Shown: positions 40,601 to 48,795, counted from the first letter of the stretch. The stretch is 53,267 bases of DNA from an uncultured Acidobacteriota bacterium (GCA_902826515.1 CADEFD010000014.1:1-53267); one strand, 5' to 3'. Numbers and translations are program-made. Notes: a model not told the origin generated them from the sequence alone.

Positions 40601-41511
40601 TCAGCACGCGCTACGACTCACAATTGCGTCAGGTGCGCGCCTACGTCAGTCAGCCCTTCCTGAAGACGTTTCCGCTGCAGACGACGGCCGCCGTCTACCT
40701 GCGCCAGGAGCGCAATCCGCCGACCGACCTGACGCAGGCCTTCGATCTCGACCGGGTTGGCGCGTCGGTGCAGCAGGAGCGACAGCTGGCCAACCAGTAC
40801 GTGTGGAACTACGGCGTCCGCTGGGAGCAGGCGCGCACCATCGACCCCCGCCCCGGCCGGCTGCGTGATGAGCGGACCACGGTCATGCCGTTCACCAGCA
40901 CGTTCACGCGCGAGACCCGCGACGACGTGCTCGACGCCTCGCGCGGCTCGTTTGCCTCGCAGGCCGTGTCGTATGCGCCCCGCTGGCTCGGCGCCGATGC
41001 CGCGTATCTCCGGTACTACGGGCAGTATTTCGCCTACCTCCCGCTGCGGCCGCCGACGCGGGAGCCCCTGACCAACGAGATCCTGCGTCCGCGTCTGGTG
41101 TGGGCCAATGGTGTGCGGCTCGGCCTGGCCCGCGGCCTCGGAGGCGCCGTGCCCTTCGGCGAGCGGTTCTTCGGCGGCGGCAGCACCAGCGTCCGTGGCT
41201 TCGCGCAGAACGGGCTCGGACCACGCGATGCCAGTGGCATTCCGACAGGAGGCGCCGCCACCCTGATCGTCAACAGCGAACTGCGGTTCCCGCTCGTCAG
41301 CCTGCTGGACGGCGTGGGCTTCGTCGACCTCGGCGCCGTGGTGCCGAGCGTCAGTGACTGGCGCCTGGCGGACCTGCGCAAGTCGGCCGGAGTGGGGCTG
41401 CGACTGCGGACGCCATGGGTCCTCGTGCGTGGTGACTACGGGTTCGTGCTCGATCGCCGCGCCGGTGAAGCCCGCGGCCGCTTCTTCTTCAGCATCGGCC
41501 AGGCGTTCTGA
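34672..41511 (+). CDS. tamB: TamB-Omp85 fusion: envelope-spanning translocation/lipid-transport protein
   Basis: This single uninterrupted frame encodes 2279 residues. An N-terminal membrane anchor (about 20-39) is followed by a very long beta-rich region of AsmA/TamB type (about 60-1220) and a DUF490-like domain (about 1220-1530; P-S-L-P-E-P-D-I-M-A-L-L-V-T-G and L-R-L-I-Y-S-T-D-L). After a short linker come about five POTRA-like units (near 1540-1610, 1625-1695, 1700-1770, 1783-1850 and 1863-1930) and an Omp85 barrel (about 1940-2279) with the S-V-R-G-F motif and a C-terminal phenylalanine. In E. coli TamB and TamA are separate and TamA has three POTRAs. Here one chain should span from inner to outer membrane. 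The start is GTG 34672 or 34678. It is likely to act in outer-membrane protein assembly or phospholipid transport. Confidence 0.88.
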   Translation: MNVASVRANRRRGWSRAGRWVLAGAAAMAAVAAAGYVALHTGAGRRYAVSLVFERLREQQIDVTAERVGYNLAALSFAIDHARVTSLRVPGLAPFATVTHGRINLGMWALIRGRFEVDAASLSGVSIHYVVAADGTTNLPTPPEEPDLDQPSEMIDYLLRNAAVVDGHVRYEDHQRELDVTLAVASLEIDGQIATRRHDVRVTAGPGTATADGRRLELTTLDAAADVGRDSLVLERLTVAAAGSRLDISGRLDGFDAPAIDAKVHGELDAAHLGVAGGLAEPLQGHLTVAAAAVGPLDALTITASGSGEGLSARGLAPAGIRFEGRYAHASRLATIDGMDVTAPWGRVVTSGRVALGAGESRIAARVDGLDTEAVMTALAVPTRLAARVSAELDATMPGLAYDAASGQAAVTAVATTRTPRADVLPVSGAIRATAANGTIDLRLDRIEALATRLSGAVSLRDRQALGGAVRVGTSDAGAVLAAAEAFLGRPGGTWSAANVAGPVEIGARFSGTLDRPDVRAVLDAPALSVGALHDLRLTGTTTVRRDAVTVPELRAEWGDAVVAASGRAALDGARSVQGRVTAEALTIDALRAALDLTHVPVSGTLTASASVGGTLDAADVRGTLRGDSLVAYAEPLGTLSVDARLADEVVRVSALVLEKPQQGDQGHVTASGTYALDDTAYTVTLSSRNLRLEQLVLPDGTTVRGAVRVEGDGQGTLARPAGTTTIAARDLVVAGREAGDITATIALADRSATFDAAAERFATSARGLVGIDAPYPGHADVEIAGLDLGALPMQTDTPLSGRLRARLHAEGSAARAADGVVSAVIEELDARWNNQPVTLRGPATLALEDRTVTVEPLQIDALDSTVMLGGHVPLDAGAAAGALDVDARLHLATLAKYAPRGTEIDAGGTVTVRGRVRGTAAAIDPDLTLALDDGRLMMPDLGVPLSNVQLQARVAGGAAVVERLSAEWGAARFEGSARAPLAFLGPLPVAVPPAAGGATVDARLSGFNPAALPGAPAGVSGRVDLQLTGSAASADPAAAEGRLTFDALEVDVRGVTLAQTTPSRIVARDGAAVVEAFSLAGSGGTLDVSGTVALSAPGEIDVATTGTLDLAVLSLVTDAARASGPVRFNVAATGPRQQPQVRGEAVLTDGSVVVDDPAAIAIENLGARLDVAGARLTLRDVGGLVNGGALSGSGTIDIGAGVIEDADLQLAVDDLAFSAPLDLRSLSDVGLRLSRRDDTLVVAGDVRITEAGLTGDINFDTGVLGVIGRPRGLDLTAERSALLERIRFDVHVGTETPILLDNNLATAELTTDVRVLGTPYDLGMSGRMELLEGSTVTLNERRYEVERGLVTFTDDRRITPSFDLRLTTDARNYDITLAVSGEVGATETALTANPSLPEPDIMALLVTGRTLDDMRGEEYDVARAQVLSYLTGRVGSSLGRGLERATGLSEVRVEPTLIANEADPGARLTVGQDVTDGLRLIYSTDLADSSNQIWVAEYDVTRRFETRAVRQRDNTYRAEVRHDVRFGGAPEPRRMPRLRPVVTAVTLRVDEGGDESRLRRLFTLEPGDAYDFFDARAGIERVEEALRDRGYLQSRARISRTPAAAADGTEGVAVAVAVTRGPVVRLLFDGVVPPSDLQRDIARRWQRGVVDRQRTDDAADTIRAWLMRDNYLEPRVDVHIEDTPEGARHVRIGIEPGPKFARVTLAFEGAVGIDPDVLVDIVHDQDLEEDLFTDPVVVTELLRRYYREEGYLAASLAEPIRQVTGDAARIVIRIDEGPRFVVSRLTPSGNAAVPAATLLEEAPLRVGDPFLPAVAERSIERIRQFYWRRGYSDVQLRYEVDTNRDTGDAAISLLVNEGARAVVNTVTVAGTDRTTTDLVRGQLDLEAGDVLDVAALGRARRSLYATGAYSLVEMTREPAATPVSPADTGVDLHVTVREVQPFQVGYGASYDTERGIGGVVDVTNTNSLGLARQVGLSTRYDSQLRQVRAYVSQPFLKTFPLQTTAAVYLRQERNPPTDLTQAFDLDRVGASVQQERQLANQYVWNYGVRWEQARTIDPRPGRLRDERTTVMPFTSTFTRETRDDVLDASRGSFASQAVSYAPRWLGADAAYLRYYGQYFAYLPLRPPTREPLTNEILRPRLVWANGVRLGLARGLGGAVPFGERFFGGGSTSVRGFAQNGLGPRDASGIPTGGAATLIVNSELRFPLVSLLDGVGFVDLGAVVPSVSDWRLADLRKSAGVGLRLRTPWVLVRGDYGFVLDRRAGEARGRFFFSIGQAF

Positions 41512-41515
41512 TCCG

Positions 41516-42463
41516 ATGTCCACCACACCGCTTCCCTGGCGTGACCTCGGCCGGCGCACCTGGCGCGAGATGGCCGACGACGATGTCATGGGTCTGGCCG
41601 CGCAGCTGTCGTACTACTTCTTCCTCGCGCTGTTCCCGGCCATCCTGTTCCTGCTCGCGCTGGCCAGTTTCTTTCCCCTCGCGAACATCACCGACGACAT
41701 CGGCCGTTCGCTCGGGCCGTTCGTCTCACCGCAGGTCCTGGGGCTGATTCAGGATCAGATGCGTCAGCTGGCCGACCAGGACAGCGGCGGGCTGCTCACG
41801 TTCGGCGTCGCCGGCGCGCTGTGGAGCAGCTCCGCGGCCATCGTGTCGATCATCGGCGCCCTCAATCGTGCCTACGATGTCGAGGAGGGCCGGCCATGGT
41901 GGAAGGTACGCCTCACCGCCATCGGGCTGACCCTGACCGTCGCCACCACCGTGCTGGTGGCGCTCTCTCTCGTGCTCGTCGGTCCGACAGTGGCCGACAC
42001 GTTGGGCCGCGTCACGGGTTGGGGCGCCGCATTCGAGTGGACCTGGCTGGTGCTGCAATGGCCTCTCGTCTTTGCCCTCGTCACCACGGCTATCGGGCTC
42101 CTCTACCACTTCGGTCCCGATGCAGACGGACCATGGGTCTGGATCAGCCCCGGAGCGGTTGCCGCGACCCTGCTGTGGTTGATCGTCTCTCTCGCCTTCA
42201 AGGTGTACGTGGCGAACTTCACGGACTACGAGGGCTCGTACGGCGCGGTGGGGGCCGTCATCGTCGTCCTGCTGTGGTTCTACGTCTCCAGTCTCGCGAT
42301 CCTGGCCGGCGCGGAGCTCAACGGCGAGATCGCACGGGCTACTTCACCATCGCTCGAAACTCGGGAAGGTTGGCGCCGACGATCTCACGCAGCTTCTGGA
42401 AGCTCTCGAGGTGACGCGGTCCATTCCCCGTCCGGTTCAGAGACGCCACGTCCACGCGCCTGA
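41516..42463 (+). CDS. YihY/BrkB-family membrane protein
   Basis: A 315-residue integral membrane protein with six hydrophobic segments and family patterns: L-A-A-Q-L-S-Y-Y-F-F-L-A-L-F-P (27-41), W-S-S-S-A-A near 102-107, N-R-A-Y-D-V-E-E-G-R-P-W-W, Y-G-A-V-G-A-V-I-V-V-L-L-W-F-Y and A-G-A-E-L-N-G-E at the end of the core. The family was once misnamed RNase BN, and its true function is unclear. The last 42 codons are polar, low-complexity and antisense to the convergent gene, so the conserved part ends near 42340. It starts 4 nt after the TamB-Omp85 stop and is probably cotranscribed. Confidence 0.88.
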   Translation: MSTTPLPWRDLGRRTWREMADDDVMGLAAQLSYYFFLALFPAILFLLALASFFPLANITDDIGRSLGPFVSPQVLGLIQDQMRQLADQDSGGLLTFGVAGALWSSSAAIVSIIGALNRAYDVEEGRPWWKVRLTAIGLTLTVATTVLVALSLVLVGPTVADTLGRVTGWGAAFEWTWLVLQWPLVFALVTTAIGLLYHFGPDADGPWVWISPGAVAATLLWLIVSLAFKVYVANFTDYEGSYGAVGAVIVVLLWFYVSSLAILAGAELNGEIARATSPSLETREGWRRRSHAASGSSRGDAVHSPSGSETPRPRA

Positions 42464-43337
42464 GCCTGATGAGCGTGTGCTGCGGCGCCGACTTCGGCTG
42501 CGTCCGGTCGTAGTAGTCAGGATTCACCGTCACATAGACGCGGTTCGCCCTGTCTTCCAGCGTCGTGAAGACATACGCGGACTCGGTGAGCCCTGGCACC
42601 TGGGCCTGTTTGACGAACGCGATGTCATCCGTGGCCTCGCTGAGCAGCCGCTGGTAGTACGCCAGCAGTCCGGGGCTCGGCGTGGACCTGGACCGCACGA
42701 TGTCGACCTGACGCTGCAGGAACTCGCGCCTGGTGACGTACCGGAACGGCAGGGCGCCGGCCCGCGTGAGCCACCACACCGTCGTGCCGTCGACGAAGTT
42801 GAACTCCTGAATGCCCTCGGCCGTGGGCTCGGGCAGCGCGATCCTGTCCTTGAGCTGATAGTACCCGCGCGGCAGGAAGCTGAAGCCGACGGACGGCTCG
42901 CCGTTCGAGGCCTCGCCGACCAACTGCACGTTCACCTGGACGGAGACGTTCCCGAAGGAGACGTCCAGCGCGGCCGGCTTGCCGTTGTGACACTCGATCT
43001 TGTGATGGCTCAGCGTGAAGACGTAGGTGTTGCCGTAGCGGCTCGTGTTCGTCACGGCGTGCGTCACGATGTCGTAGTTCACGCCGTAGTAGGCGGCCGC
43101 CCCCGTGGGCACGAAGGTGGAGGTGAACATCTCCACCACGCGCCGCATGATGCTCCGCTCGGCGGCGCGTTCGGCCGCCGGCAACTGGCTGATGTTCTGA
43201 TCCGGCTCCAGCTTCCACATGTTGGTGACGGCGTCGAAACGGGTAGACGCGTCGCAGGGCGTGTTCTGCGCCGACGCCTGCGAGACGTACCAGAGGTCCA
43301 GCACGATGAGGAGCAGCACACAACGCATGATGGACAT
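42339..43337 (-). CDS. Secreted protein of unknown function
   Basis: A 332-residue protein with a clear Sec signal peptide (hydrophobic 6-18, likely cleavage after A-S-A at 21-23). The mature part is beta-rich with many aromatic residues and N-x-S/T sites; I recognise no domain. Possible landmarks are Y-Y-G-V-N-Y near 83-88, a central F-L-P-R-G-Y-Y-Q-L and W-W-L-T-R-A-G-A-L-P-F. It follows the CBM9/DUF5916 gene by 13 nt on the same strand, so the two form an operon and this may be a periplasmic or surface partner. Its last 125 nt overlap the end of the YihY gene on the other strand. ATG 43328 (residue 4) is an alternative start. Confidence 0.7.
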   Translation of the reverse strand: MSIMRCVLLLIVLDLWYVSQASAQNTPCDASTRFDAVTNMWKLEPDQNISQLPAAERAAERSIMRRVVEMFTSTFVPTGAAAYYGVNYDIVTHAVTNTSRYGNTYVFTLSHHKIECHNGKPAALDVSFGNVSVQVNVQLVGEASNGEPSVGFSFLPRGYYQLKDRIALPEPTAEGIQEFNFVDGTTVWWLTRAGALPFRYVTRREFLQRQVDIVRSRSTPSPGLLAYYQRLLSEATDDIAFVKQAQVPGLTESAYVFTTLEDRANRVYVTVNPDYYDRTQPKSAPQHTLIRLRRVDVASLNRTGNGPRHLESFQKLREIVGANLPEFRAMVK

Positions 43338-43350
43338 CGAGGTCTCGCTG

Positions 43351-45654
43351 TCAGAAACGGAAGAGCTTGTTGAACTTCACGACCACGCCGCGATTCTGCA
43401 GGCCGAACTGGCCAGGCGTGCCCGAGGTGTCGTGAGCATCCGAGTAGACGACGAAGAACTCGCTGCCAGGCTCGTATTCCCAGCGGAACCGCAGATTGGC
43501 CGCGAGCGACTTCGACGCCGAGGAGTGCTGTACCAGCAGCGCCACGAACATCCGCGGCGTCATGGTGAAGGTGGCGCGGGCGCCGGCCACCCGCAACGTC
43601 GCGCGGGTACCCCCACGCTGCAGCCAGTTCAGCGAGATGTTGGGCTCGATGCCGAACCGGTCCGTGATGCCGAGTCGCGCGTTCACGGACGCGGTCTGCC
43701 TGCTGCCGTCATAGAACTGCCCCACGTCTGCCGTGAGCACGCCGGACAGCCGGTGCTGCTGACCCGGAGTCCACGACGCCGCGGCATGCTGAAACCCGTA
43801 GCGACCCGCTGGCACTCTGATCCCGGCCGCCGGAACGAATGGCTGGCGCAGCAGCTCGAATTCATTGAAGTAGGTGAGCCGGAATGAATCGCTGTTCTGG
43901 CGGTCGGCGCGGGCCGACGCCGTCAGCGTACGCGATTCGAGCTCGTTCTGATTGCTGGTCGTGTAATCGAGCGAACTCTCGTAGAAGTACTGGCGAATGA
44001 TCCGGTTGCGGCGCGGGCGCGGGCTGAAGCGCACGGCGCCGTAGCTGCTGCGGAACCGCGTGCGGCGCAGGAACCCGACTTCGGGATTGAAGCCGTCACC
44101 CACGACCGTCCGGTCGAGCTGCAGCCCGTAGCGGTCCGCACCGTAGTTGAAATTGGCGCGGTAGCTGATGGCGTCACGAGCCAGGCCCGTCGTCCGTGAG
44201 TGCGCCACATATCCGCCGAGCGTCGTGTTCTGCGACAGCACGAACGTGCCATCCAGCCCAAGCACCTGATTGCCGCCGGCGGCCACACTGGAGTCGGATC
44301 GATGTGTGAGGAGCGCGCCGATGGAGCTGCGCTGCATCACGTCACGCCGCACGCGGAGCACGGAGAAGTTGGTCGCGGCCACCTCCGGCGATGCGATCCG
44401 GTCCGTCGAGATGTTCAGCGCCCCGATGTTGTACTGACCGATCCGGCCCGCCAGACGTCCACCGAGACCGATCGGGACCGCTCGGGCGCCGTCCAGGCCG
44501 ATGCGACGGCTGAAGAAGATCGTCGGCGCGTCGCCGTTGCCACCGCCCGTGACACCGCCAAAGGTATAGATGCCCTGTCCTTCCAGAAAGAACTCGCGCT
44601 TTTCCGGAAGCTGCAGATTGAACCGCGTGAGGTTGACCTGCGCTTCGTCCACTTCGACCTGCGCGAAGTCGGTGTTGTAGGTGAAGTCGGCGACGAGGCT
44701 CTTGGTGACGCCGTACTTCACGTCGAGGCCGAGGTCGTAGCCGAGGTCGTTCCGCACGGGCGGCCGCGCGATCCGGTCGGTCGTCAGGCGCGACACGCCG
44801 TAGGGCTTCAGCTCGAGGTTCTTGCCGGCCGCCGGCACCTCCAGGCCGACGAGGGTCGCCGCCGCCGACGCGCGAAAGAAGCCGCCCACGCCCCACTCGG
44901 GACGGATCGGCGCGATGTAGGCGTATTCGTTGCGGCCGCGAATCGTCCGGCGCAGGTTGATGCCCCAGGTCTGCTGGCGCCCCGGCTGGTAGCGCAGGGA
45001 CTTGAACGGGATCGCGATCTCGGCGTACCAGCCGTCCGCCGACCTCGTCACCTTCGCGTTCCACACCGTGTTCCAGTCGGCGTTGTTGGTCCGCTCGTTG
45101 GCGGTCGCGCCGTCGAACATGCCGCCGACCGGGGAGACATAGAAGAGGTAACCGTTGCGTCGATCGTGAAAGGTGTCGAGAAAGACGCCGAAGTTGTCGT
45201 TCTGCCGCAGGTTGGAGCTGTCGCGGCGCATGTCGTTCGCCACCACCTGCGTCATGTCGGCCATCAGGCAGCGGCACGCCACGTAGAAATTGGCGTCGTC
45301 GTAGAACACCCACGCGGTCGTGGATTCGCTGGTCGGGGTGCCAAAGCGCGGCTCCTGCTGGACGAACTCCGTGATGGCGGGCACCTGCGCGTAGACCGCC
45401 TCGTCGAGGCGGCCATCAATGGTGATCGGCTCGGTGATCCTGGTGGCGCGCACGGCCACGCCCCGTTCGTTGCCCGCGATCACGGCCGGCGCGACCGGCC
45501 GCGGCCGGCCATCGTCGAGCAGCAGCGGACTGGCGTCCGGTGACTGCGCCTGCCCGGTGGCACCGGCACACGCGACCAGCACGCCGACCAGGAACACTCC
45601 CGTGACCGGCGTCGTGTTGCGTCTGGTCTCAGCGGAGTATCGCGGTGATGGCAT
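43351..45654 (-). CDS. CBM9-like/DUF5916 outer-membrane barrel protein
   Basis: A 767-residue exported protein. A basic N-terminus and signal segment (about 17-36) precede a carbohydrate-binding-9-like beta-sandwich (about 68-270; I-T-I-D-G-R-L-D-E-A-V-Y, F-V-Q-Q-E-P-R-F-G, W-G-I-N-L-R-R). A long beta-strand region follows, rich in alternating aromatic and polar residues, ending in F-N-K-L-F-R-F. The terminal phenylalanine is typical of outer-membrane barrels. The DUF5916 family is frequent in Acidobacteriota and Bacteroidota. The ligand is unknown; uptake or binding of glycans is plausible but unproven. It is divergent from the PadR gene. Confidence 0.85.
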   Translation of the reverse strand: MPSPRYSAETRRNTTPVTGVFLVGVLVACAGATGQAQSPDASPLLLDDGRPRPVAPAVIAGNERGVAVRATRITEPITIDGRLDEAVYAQVPAITEFVQQEPRFGTPTSESTTAWVFYDDANFYVACRCLMADMTQVVANDMRRDSSNLRQNDNFGVFLDTFHDRRNGYLFYVSPVGGMFDGATANERTNNADWNTVWNAKVTRSADGWYAEIAIPFKSLRYQPGRQQTWGINLRRTIRGRNEYAYIAPIRPEWGVGGFFRASAAATLVGLEVPAAGKNLELKPYGVSRLTTDRIARPPVRNDLGYDLGLDVKYGVTKSLVADFTYNTDFAQVEVDEAQVNLTRFNLQLPEKREFFLEGQGIYTFGGVTGGGNGDAPTIFFSRRIGLDGARAVPIGLGGRLAGRIGQYNIGALNISTDRIASPEVAATNFSVLRVRRDVMQRSSIGALLTHRSDSSVAAGGNQVLGLDGTFVLSQNTTLGGYVAHSRTTGLARDAISYRANFNYGADRYGLQLDRTVVGDGFNPEVGFLRRTRFRSSYGAVRFSPRPRRNRIIRQYFYESSLDYTTSNQNELESRTLTASARADRQNSDSFRLTYFNEFELLRQPFVPAAGIRVPAGRYGFQHAAASWTPGQQHRLSGVLTADVGQFYDGSRQTASVNARLGITDRFGIEPNISLNWLQRGGTRATLRVAGARATFTMTPRMFVALLVQHSSASKSLAANLRFRWEYEPGSEFFVVYSDAHDTSGTPGQFGLQNRGVVVKFNKLFRF

Positions 45655-45763
45655 GCGCGCCGAGGGCGGATCACCCGGCAGGAACCGTGTGGGAGAGGGC
45701 GAACTGTAACACGGCGCTCGCGCCGCCGCCCGCGGCGCGAACCTTTTGCCCGTTCCCCCCGTC

Positions 45764-45782
45764 TATACCCTCGGTTAACGAG
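45764..45782 (+). promoter_or_regulatory. Candidate -10 element and dyad upstream of PadR
   Basis: TATACC at 45764-45769 is followed by CTCG-GTTAA-CGAG (45770-45782), a dyad with 4-bp arms, 28 nt before the PadR start codon. The best -35 candidate, TTGCCC at 45746, is only 12 bp away, so a standard promoter is not convincing. The dyad might be a PadR site. Confidence 0.25.
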
Positions 45783-45810
45783 AGAAGGGCATCTTTTCGA
45801 GACAAACTAC

Positions 45811-46143
45811 GTGGGAACGGACAACGGACTCATCAAAGGCACGCTCGACCTGCTCATTCTGAAGGTCGTCTCACTCGAGCCGATGCACGGCTGGGGTATC
45901 ACGCAGCGCATTCAGGCGCTCTCCGGGGAAGCGTTGCTCGTGCAGCAGGGCTCGCTTTACGCCTCGCTGCACCGCCTCACGCGCGAAGGCTGGTTGTCGT
46001 CGGCCTGGCAGGACACGGAACACGGCCGGCGGGCGCGCTACTACGCCCTCACGCCGACCGGCTGGTCGCAGCTCGAGAAGGAAATCGGCCAGTGGACGCG
46101 GCTGTCGCGTGGCGTGGCCAACGTGGTCGCGGCGACCGCCTGA
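45811..46143 (+). CDS. PadR-family transcriptional regulator
   Basis: A 110-residue winged-helix protein with the PadR pattern: K-G-T-L-D-L-L-I-L-K (9-18), H-G-W-G-I-T-Q-R-I (26-34), Q-Q-G-S-L-Y-A-S-L-H-R-L (45-56) as recognition helix and R-R-A-R-Y-Y-A-L-T-P-T-G (72-83) as wing. It starts with GTG; no good ribosome site is visible. It is 27 nt upstream of the ADOP permease gene, a pairing widespread in acidobacterial genomes, and probably represses the pair. Confidence 0.93.
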   Translation: MGTDNGLIKGTLDLLILKVVSLEPMHGWGITQRIQALSGEALLVQQGSLYASLHRLTREGWLSSAWQDTEHGRRARYYALTPTGWSQLEKEIGQWTRLSRGVANVVAATA

Positions 46144-46170
46144 GGCGTCGCCAGTCAGCGAGGTGGTGTG

Positions 46171-48795
46171 ATGTCGCTCCTCTCGGATCTGGGCTTCCGT
46201 CTCCGGGCGCTCCTGTCACGTGACGCAATGCGCCGTGAGCTGCACGACGAGATGGCGTTCCATCTCGACATGGAAACGCGCCAGCTCGTCGATCGTGGCT
46301 GGACGCCGGCCGCGGCGGCCAGCGAGGCCCGACGCCGGTTCGGCGTCGTCGACCGCGAGCAGCAGCGCGCCCGCGACAGCTGGGGGATCGGCGCCGCGCT
46401 CGATGCGATGGCCGATGTGCGCCTGGCCCTGCGGCAACTCCGGCGACGGCCCGCCTACACGGCCCTCGGCGTCGGTACGCTGGGCCTCGGTATCGGCGCC
46501 ACGGTGGCGCTCTCGAGCATCGCACTGGGCCTGCTCGTCCGGCCGCTCCCGGTCGCCGATGAAGCGCGCCTGCAGGTGTTCTGGAGCGACTTCAACTGGC
46601 GGGGCGTGGAGTTCGACTTCGTGAAGGAACGCCAGCGGGCGTTCTCGGGCCTGGCGGCGTATTCCAACGAAGGCTATACGCTGCGCGTCAACGAGCAGAG
46701 CTCGATGGTGCTGGCCACGGTGGGTTCAGCGGACCTCTTCGACGTGCTCGGCGCGCGGCCTTTCATGGGCCGTGCCTTCCGCCGGGGCGACGACCGCCCG
46801 GGCGCCGCCCCGATCACCGTCGTCAGCCATGGCTTCTGGCAGCAGGAACTGGGCGGCGATCCCGACGTCATCGGGCGCCGCATCGAACTCGAAGGCGCGC
46901 CTGTGGAGATCGTGGGTGTGATGCCGCGCGGCTTCTACTTCCCGTCGCCGATGTTCCGCATCTGGCGGCCGCTCATGCTCGACCCCGCGTCCGACCACTA
47001 TCACGGCAATGGCTGGCTCGTGCTCGTGGGCCGCGAGCGTGACGGCCTCAGTCGCGGCGAGCGCGACACCGACGTGCAGGCCATCGCGGCCGCGCTCGGC
47101 CAGCGCTTCACGTATCCCGAGGCCTGGGACAAGACACGCGGTGCCACCGTGACACCGCTCCGCGAATACACCCGTGGCGCGATACGTCCCGCCGTGCTGT
47201 TGCTGCAGGGGGCGGTGCTGCTCGTGCTGGCGATCGCCTGCGCCAACGTGGCCGCGTTGGTGCTCGCCCGCACCACCGACCGCGCCGAGGAACTGGCCCT
47301 GCGCACGGCGCTCGGCGCCGGCCGCGGTCGCCTGGTGCGACAGATCATGACGGAGTCGGTGGTGTTGTCGGGGCTCGCCGGCGCGGTCGGCGCCGCCCTG
47401 GCGGTGGCGGGTTTCCGCGCACTGGTCGCGCGGTTGCCCCTGGCCGACGGCCTCGACGACACACTCGCGGTGGACTGGACGCTGCTGGCACTGACCGTGG
47501 GCGTCTCGTTCGTTCTCGGCCTGGTCGTCGCCCTGGCGCCGGTGAGCGCCCTGCTGCGCGGGTCGCTGCAGGGCCCGGCCCGTGAACGATCGACCGGGGG
47601 CGCTGCAACCGGAGGCGCGCGCCGCGTGCATGGCGCGCTGGTCGCCGCGGAGGTGGCCCTCGCAGTGCTGCTCGTGGCGGGTGCGACCATGTTCACGCGG
47701 TCGGTCAGCCGCCTGTACGCGATCGACCCCGGATTCGACACGACGAACGTCGTGGCGCTCGATCTGGCCGCGCCGACCCGCGTCATGGCGGGGACGGAGC
47801 GGCAGGCGTTCTTCGAGCGCGTGATGGCACGCCTCGACGCGATGCCCGGCGTGGCGGCGGCGGGCCTCGTGACCCGACTGCCGCTGCGCGACGGCGGCTG
47901 GCAGGGCACGGTCACGATCGAGGACCGCGCCGACCTGCGCGATGGCCGCGAGCCGAATGCGCTCTACCGCATCATCTCGCCGGGCTACTTCGACGCGATG
48001 GGCATCGCGGTAGGCGACGGTCGCCCGTTCTCGACCGGCGATGGCCCGAAAGCGACTGCCGTGGGCATCGTGAGCCAGTCCTTCGCCGAGCAGATGTGGC
48101 CCGGGCGCAGCCCCCTCGGCCGGCGCGTGCAGCATACGTTCGGCGACGAGGCGCGGTGGGTCACCGTCGTCGGCGTCGCCGAAGAAACGCGGATGACGCG
48201 CATGACCGGCGACAATCCGCTCGTGCTCTACGTGCCGCTGTCGCAGTCCCCGGCACCCGAAGGGCCGGTGCTCGTGGTGAAGGGCGCCGCCGGCCCGCCA
48301 CCGCTCGCGGCCATCCGCGGCGCCGTGGCCGAGACCGACAACCGGGTCGCCGTGGGCCGCGTCACCACGCTCGACGCGGTGGTGGCGGCCGCCATCGCCG
48401 AGCCGCTGCGCCTGCGCTTCTTCCTCTCGATGCTCGGCGCCCTGGCGCTCGTCATGGGCGTCGTCGGCATCTACAGCGTGGTCTCCTACTCGGTGACGCG
48501 ACGGCGCACGGAGTTCGGCGTGCGGCTGGCGCTTGGCGCCTCACCCGCGCGCATCCTCGGTGACGTGCTCGGCAGCGGCCTCGTACCCGTCGCGACTGGC
48601 GTCGTCGCCGGCACGGCAGGCGCGCTCGCGCTCGGCTCGACGGTGAGCCGCGTCATCTACGGCGTGGCCCCGACCGACGCCGCCAGTCTCGCCATCGGCG
48701 CCGCGGCCCTGCTGAGTGCCGGAGCACTCGCGGCACTGATTCCGGCGGCGCGGGCCGGACGCACCGACCCGCTGGCAGCGCTCCGGGCCGACTGA
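46171..48795 (+). CDS. ADOP-type MacB/FtsX permease
   Basis: An 874-residue inner-membrane protein. A soluble prefix (about 5-70; R-R-E-L-H-D-E-M-A-F-H-L-D-M-E) precedes the first transmembrane helix and a MacB-type periplasmic core. FtsX-like four-helix domains occur twice, in the middle and at the C-terminus, with R-T-A-L-G-A-G-R-G-R-L and its echo R-L-A-L-G-A-S-P-A-R-I. This duplicated layout without a cognate ATPase gene is the acidobacterial duplicated orphan permease pattern. Some are linked to export of small molecules, but the substrate here is unknown. An alternative GTG start lies one codon upstream; ATG 46171 with GAGG upstream is chosen. Confidence 0.92.
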   Translation: MSLLSDLGFRLRALLSRDAMRRELHDEMAFHLDMETRQLVDRGWTPAAAASEARRRFGVVDREQQRARDSWGIGAALDAMADVRLALRQLRRRPAYTALGVGTLGLGIGATVALSSIALGLLVRPLPVADEARLQVFWSDFNWRGVEFDFVKERQRAFSGLAAYSNEGYTLRVNEQSSMVLATVGSADLFDVLGARPFMGRAFRRGDDRPGAAPITVVSHGFWQQELGGDPDVIGRRIELEGAPVEIVGVMPRGFYFPSPMFRIWRPLMLDPASDHYHGNGWLVLVGRERDGLSRGERDTDVQAIAAALGQRFTYPEAWDKTRGATVTPLREYTRGAIRPAVLLLQGAVLLVLAIACANVAALVLARTTDRAEELALRTALGAGRGRLVRQIMTESVVLSGLAGAVGAALAVAGFRALVARLPLADGLDDTLAVDWTLLALTVGVSFVLGLVVALAPVSALLRGSLQGPARERSTGGAATGGARRVHGALVAAEVALAVLLVAGATMFTRSVSRLYAIDPGFDTTNVVALDLAAPTRVMAGTERQAFFERVMARLDAMPGVAAAGLVTRLPLRDGGWQGTVTIEDRADLRDGREPNALYRIISPGYFDAMGIAVGDGRPFSTGDGPKATAVGIVSQSFAEQMWPGRSPLGRRVQHTFGDEARWVTVVGVAEETRMTRMTGDNPLVLYVPLSQSPAPEGPVLVVKGAAGPPPLAAIRGAVAETDNRVAVGRVTTLDAVVAAAIAEPLRLRFFLSMLGALALVMGVVGIYSVVSYSVTRRRTEFGVRLALGASPARILGDVLGSGLVPVATGVVAGTAGALALGSTVSRVIYGVAPTDAASLAIGAAALLSAGALAALIPAARAGRTDPLAALRAD

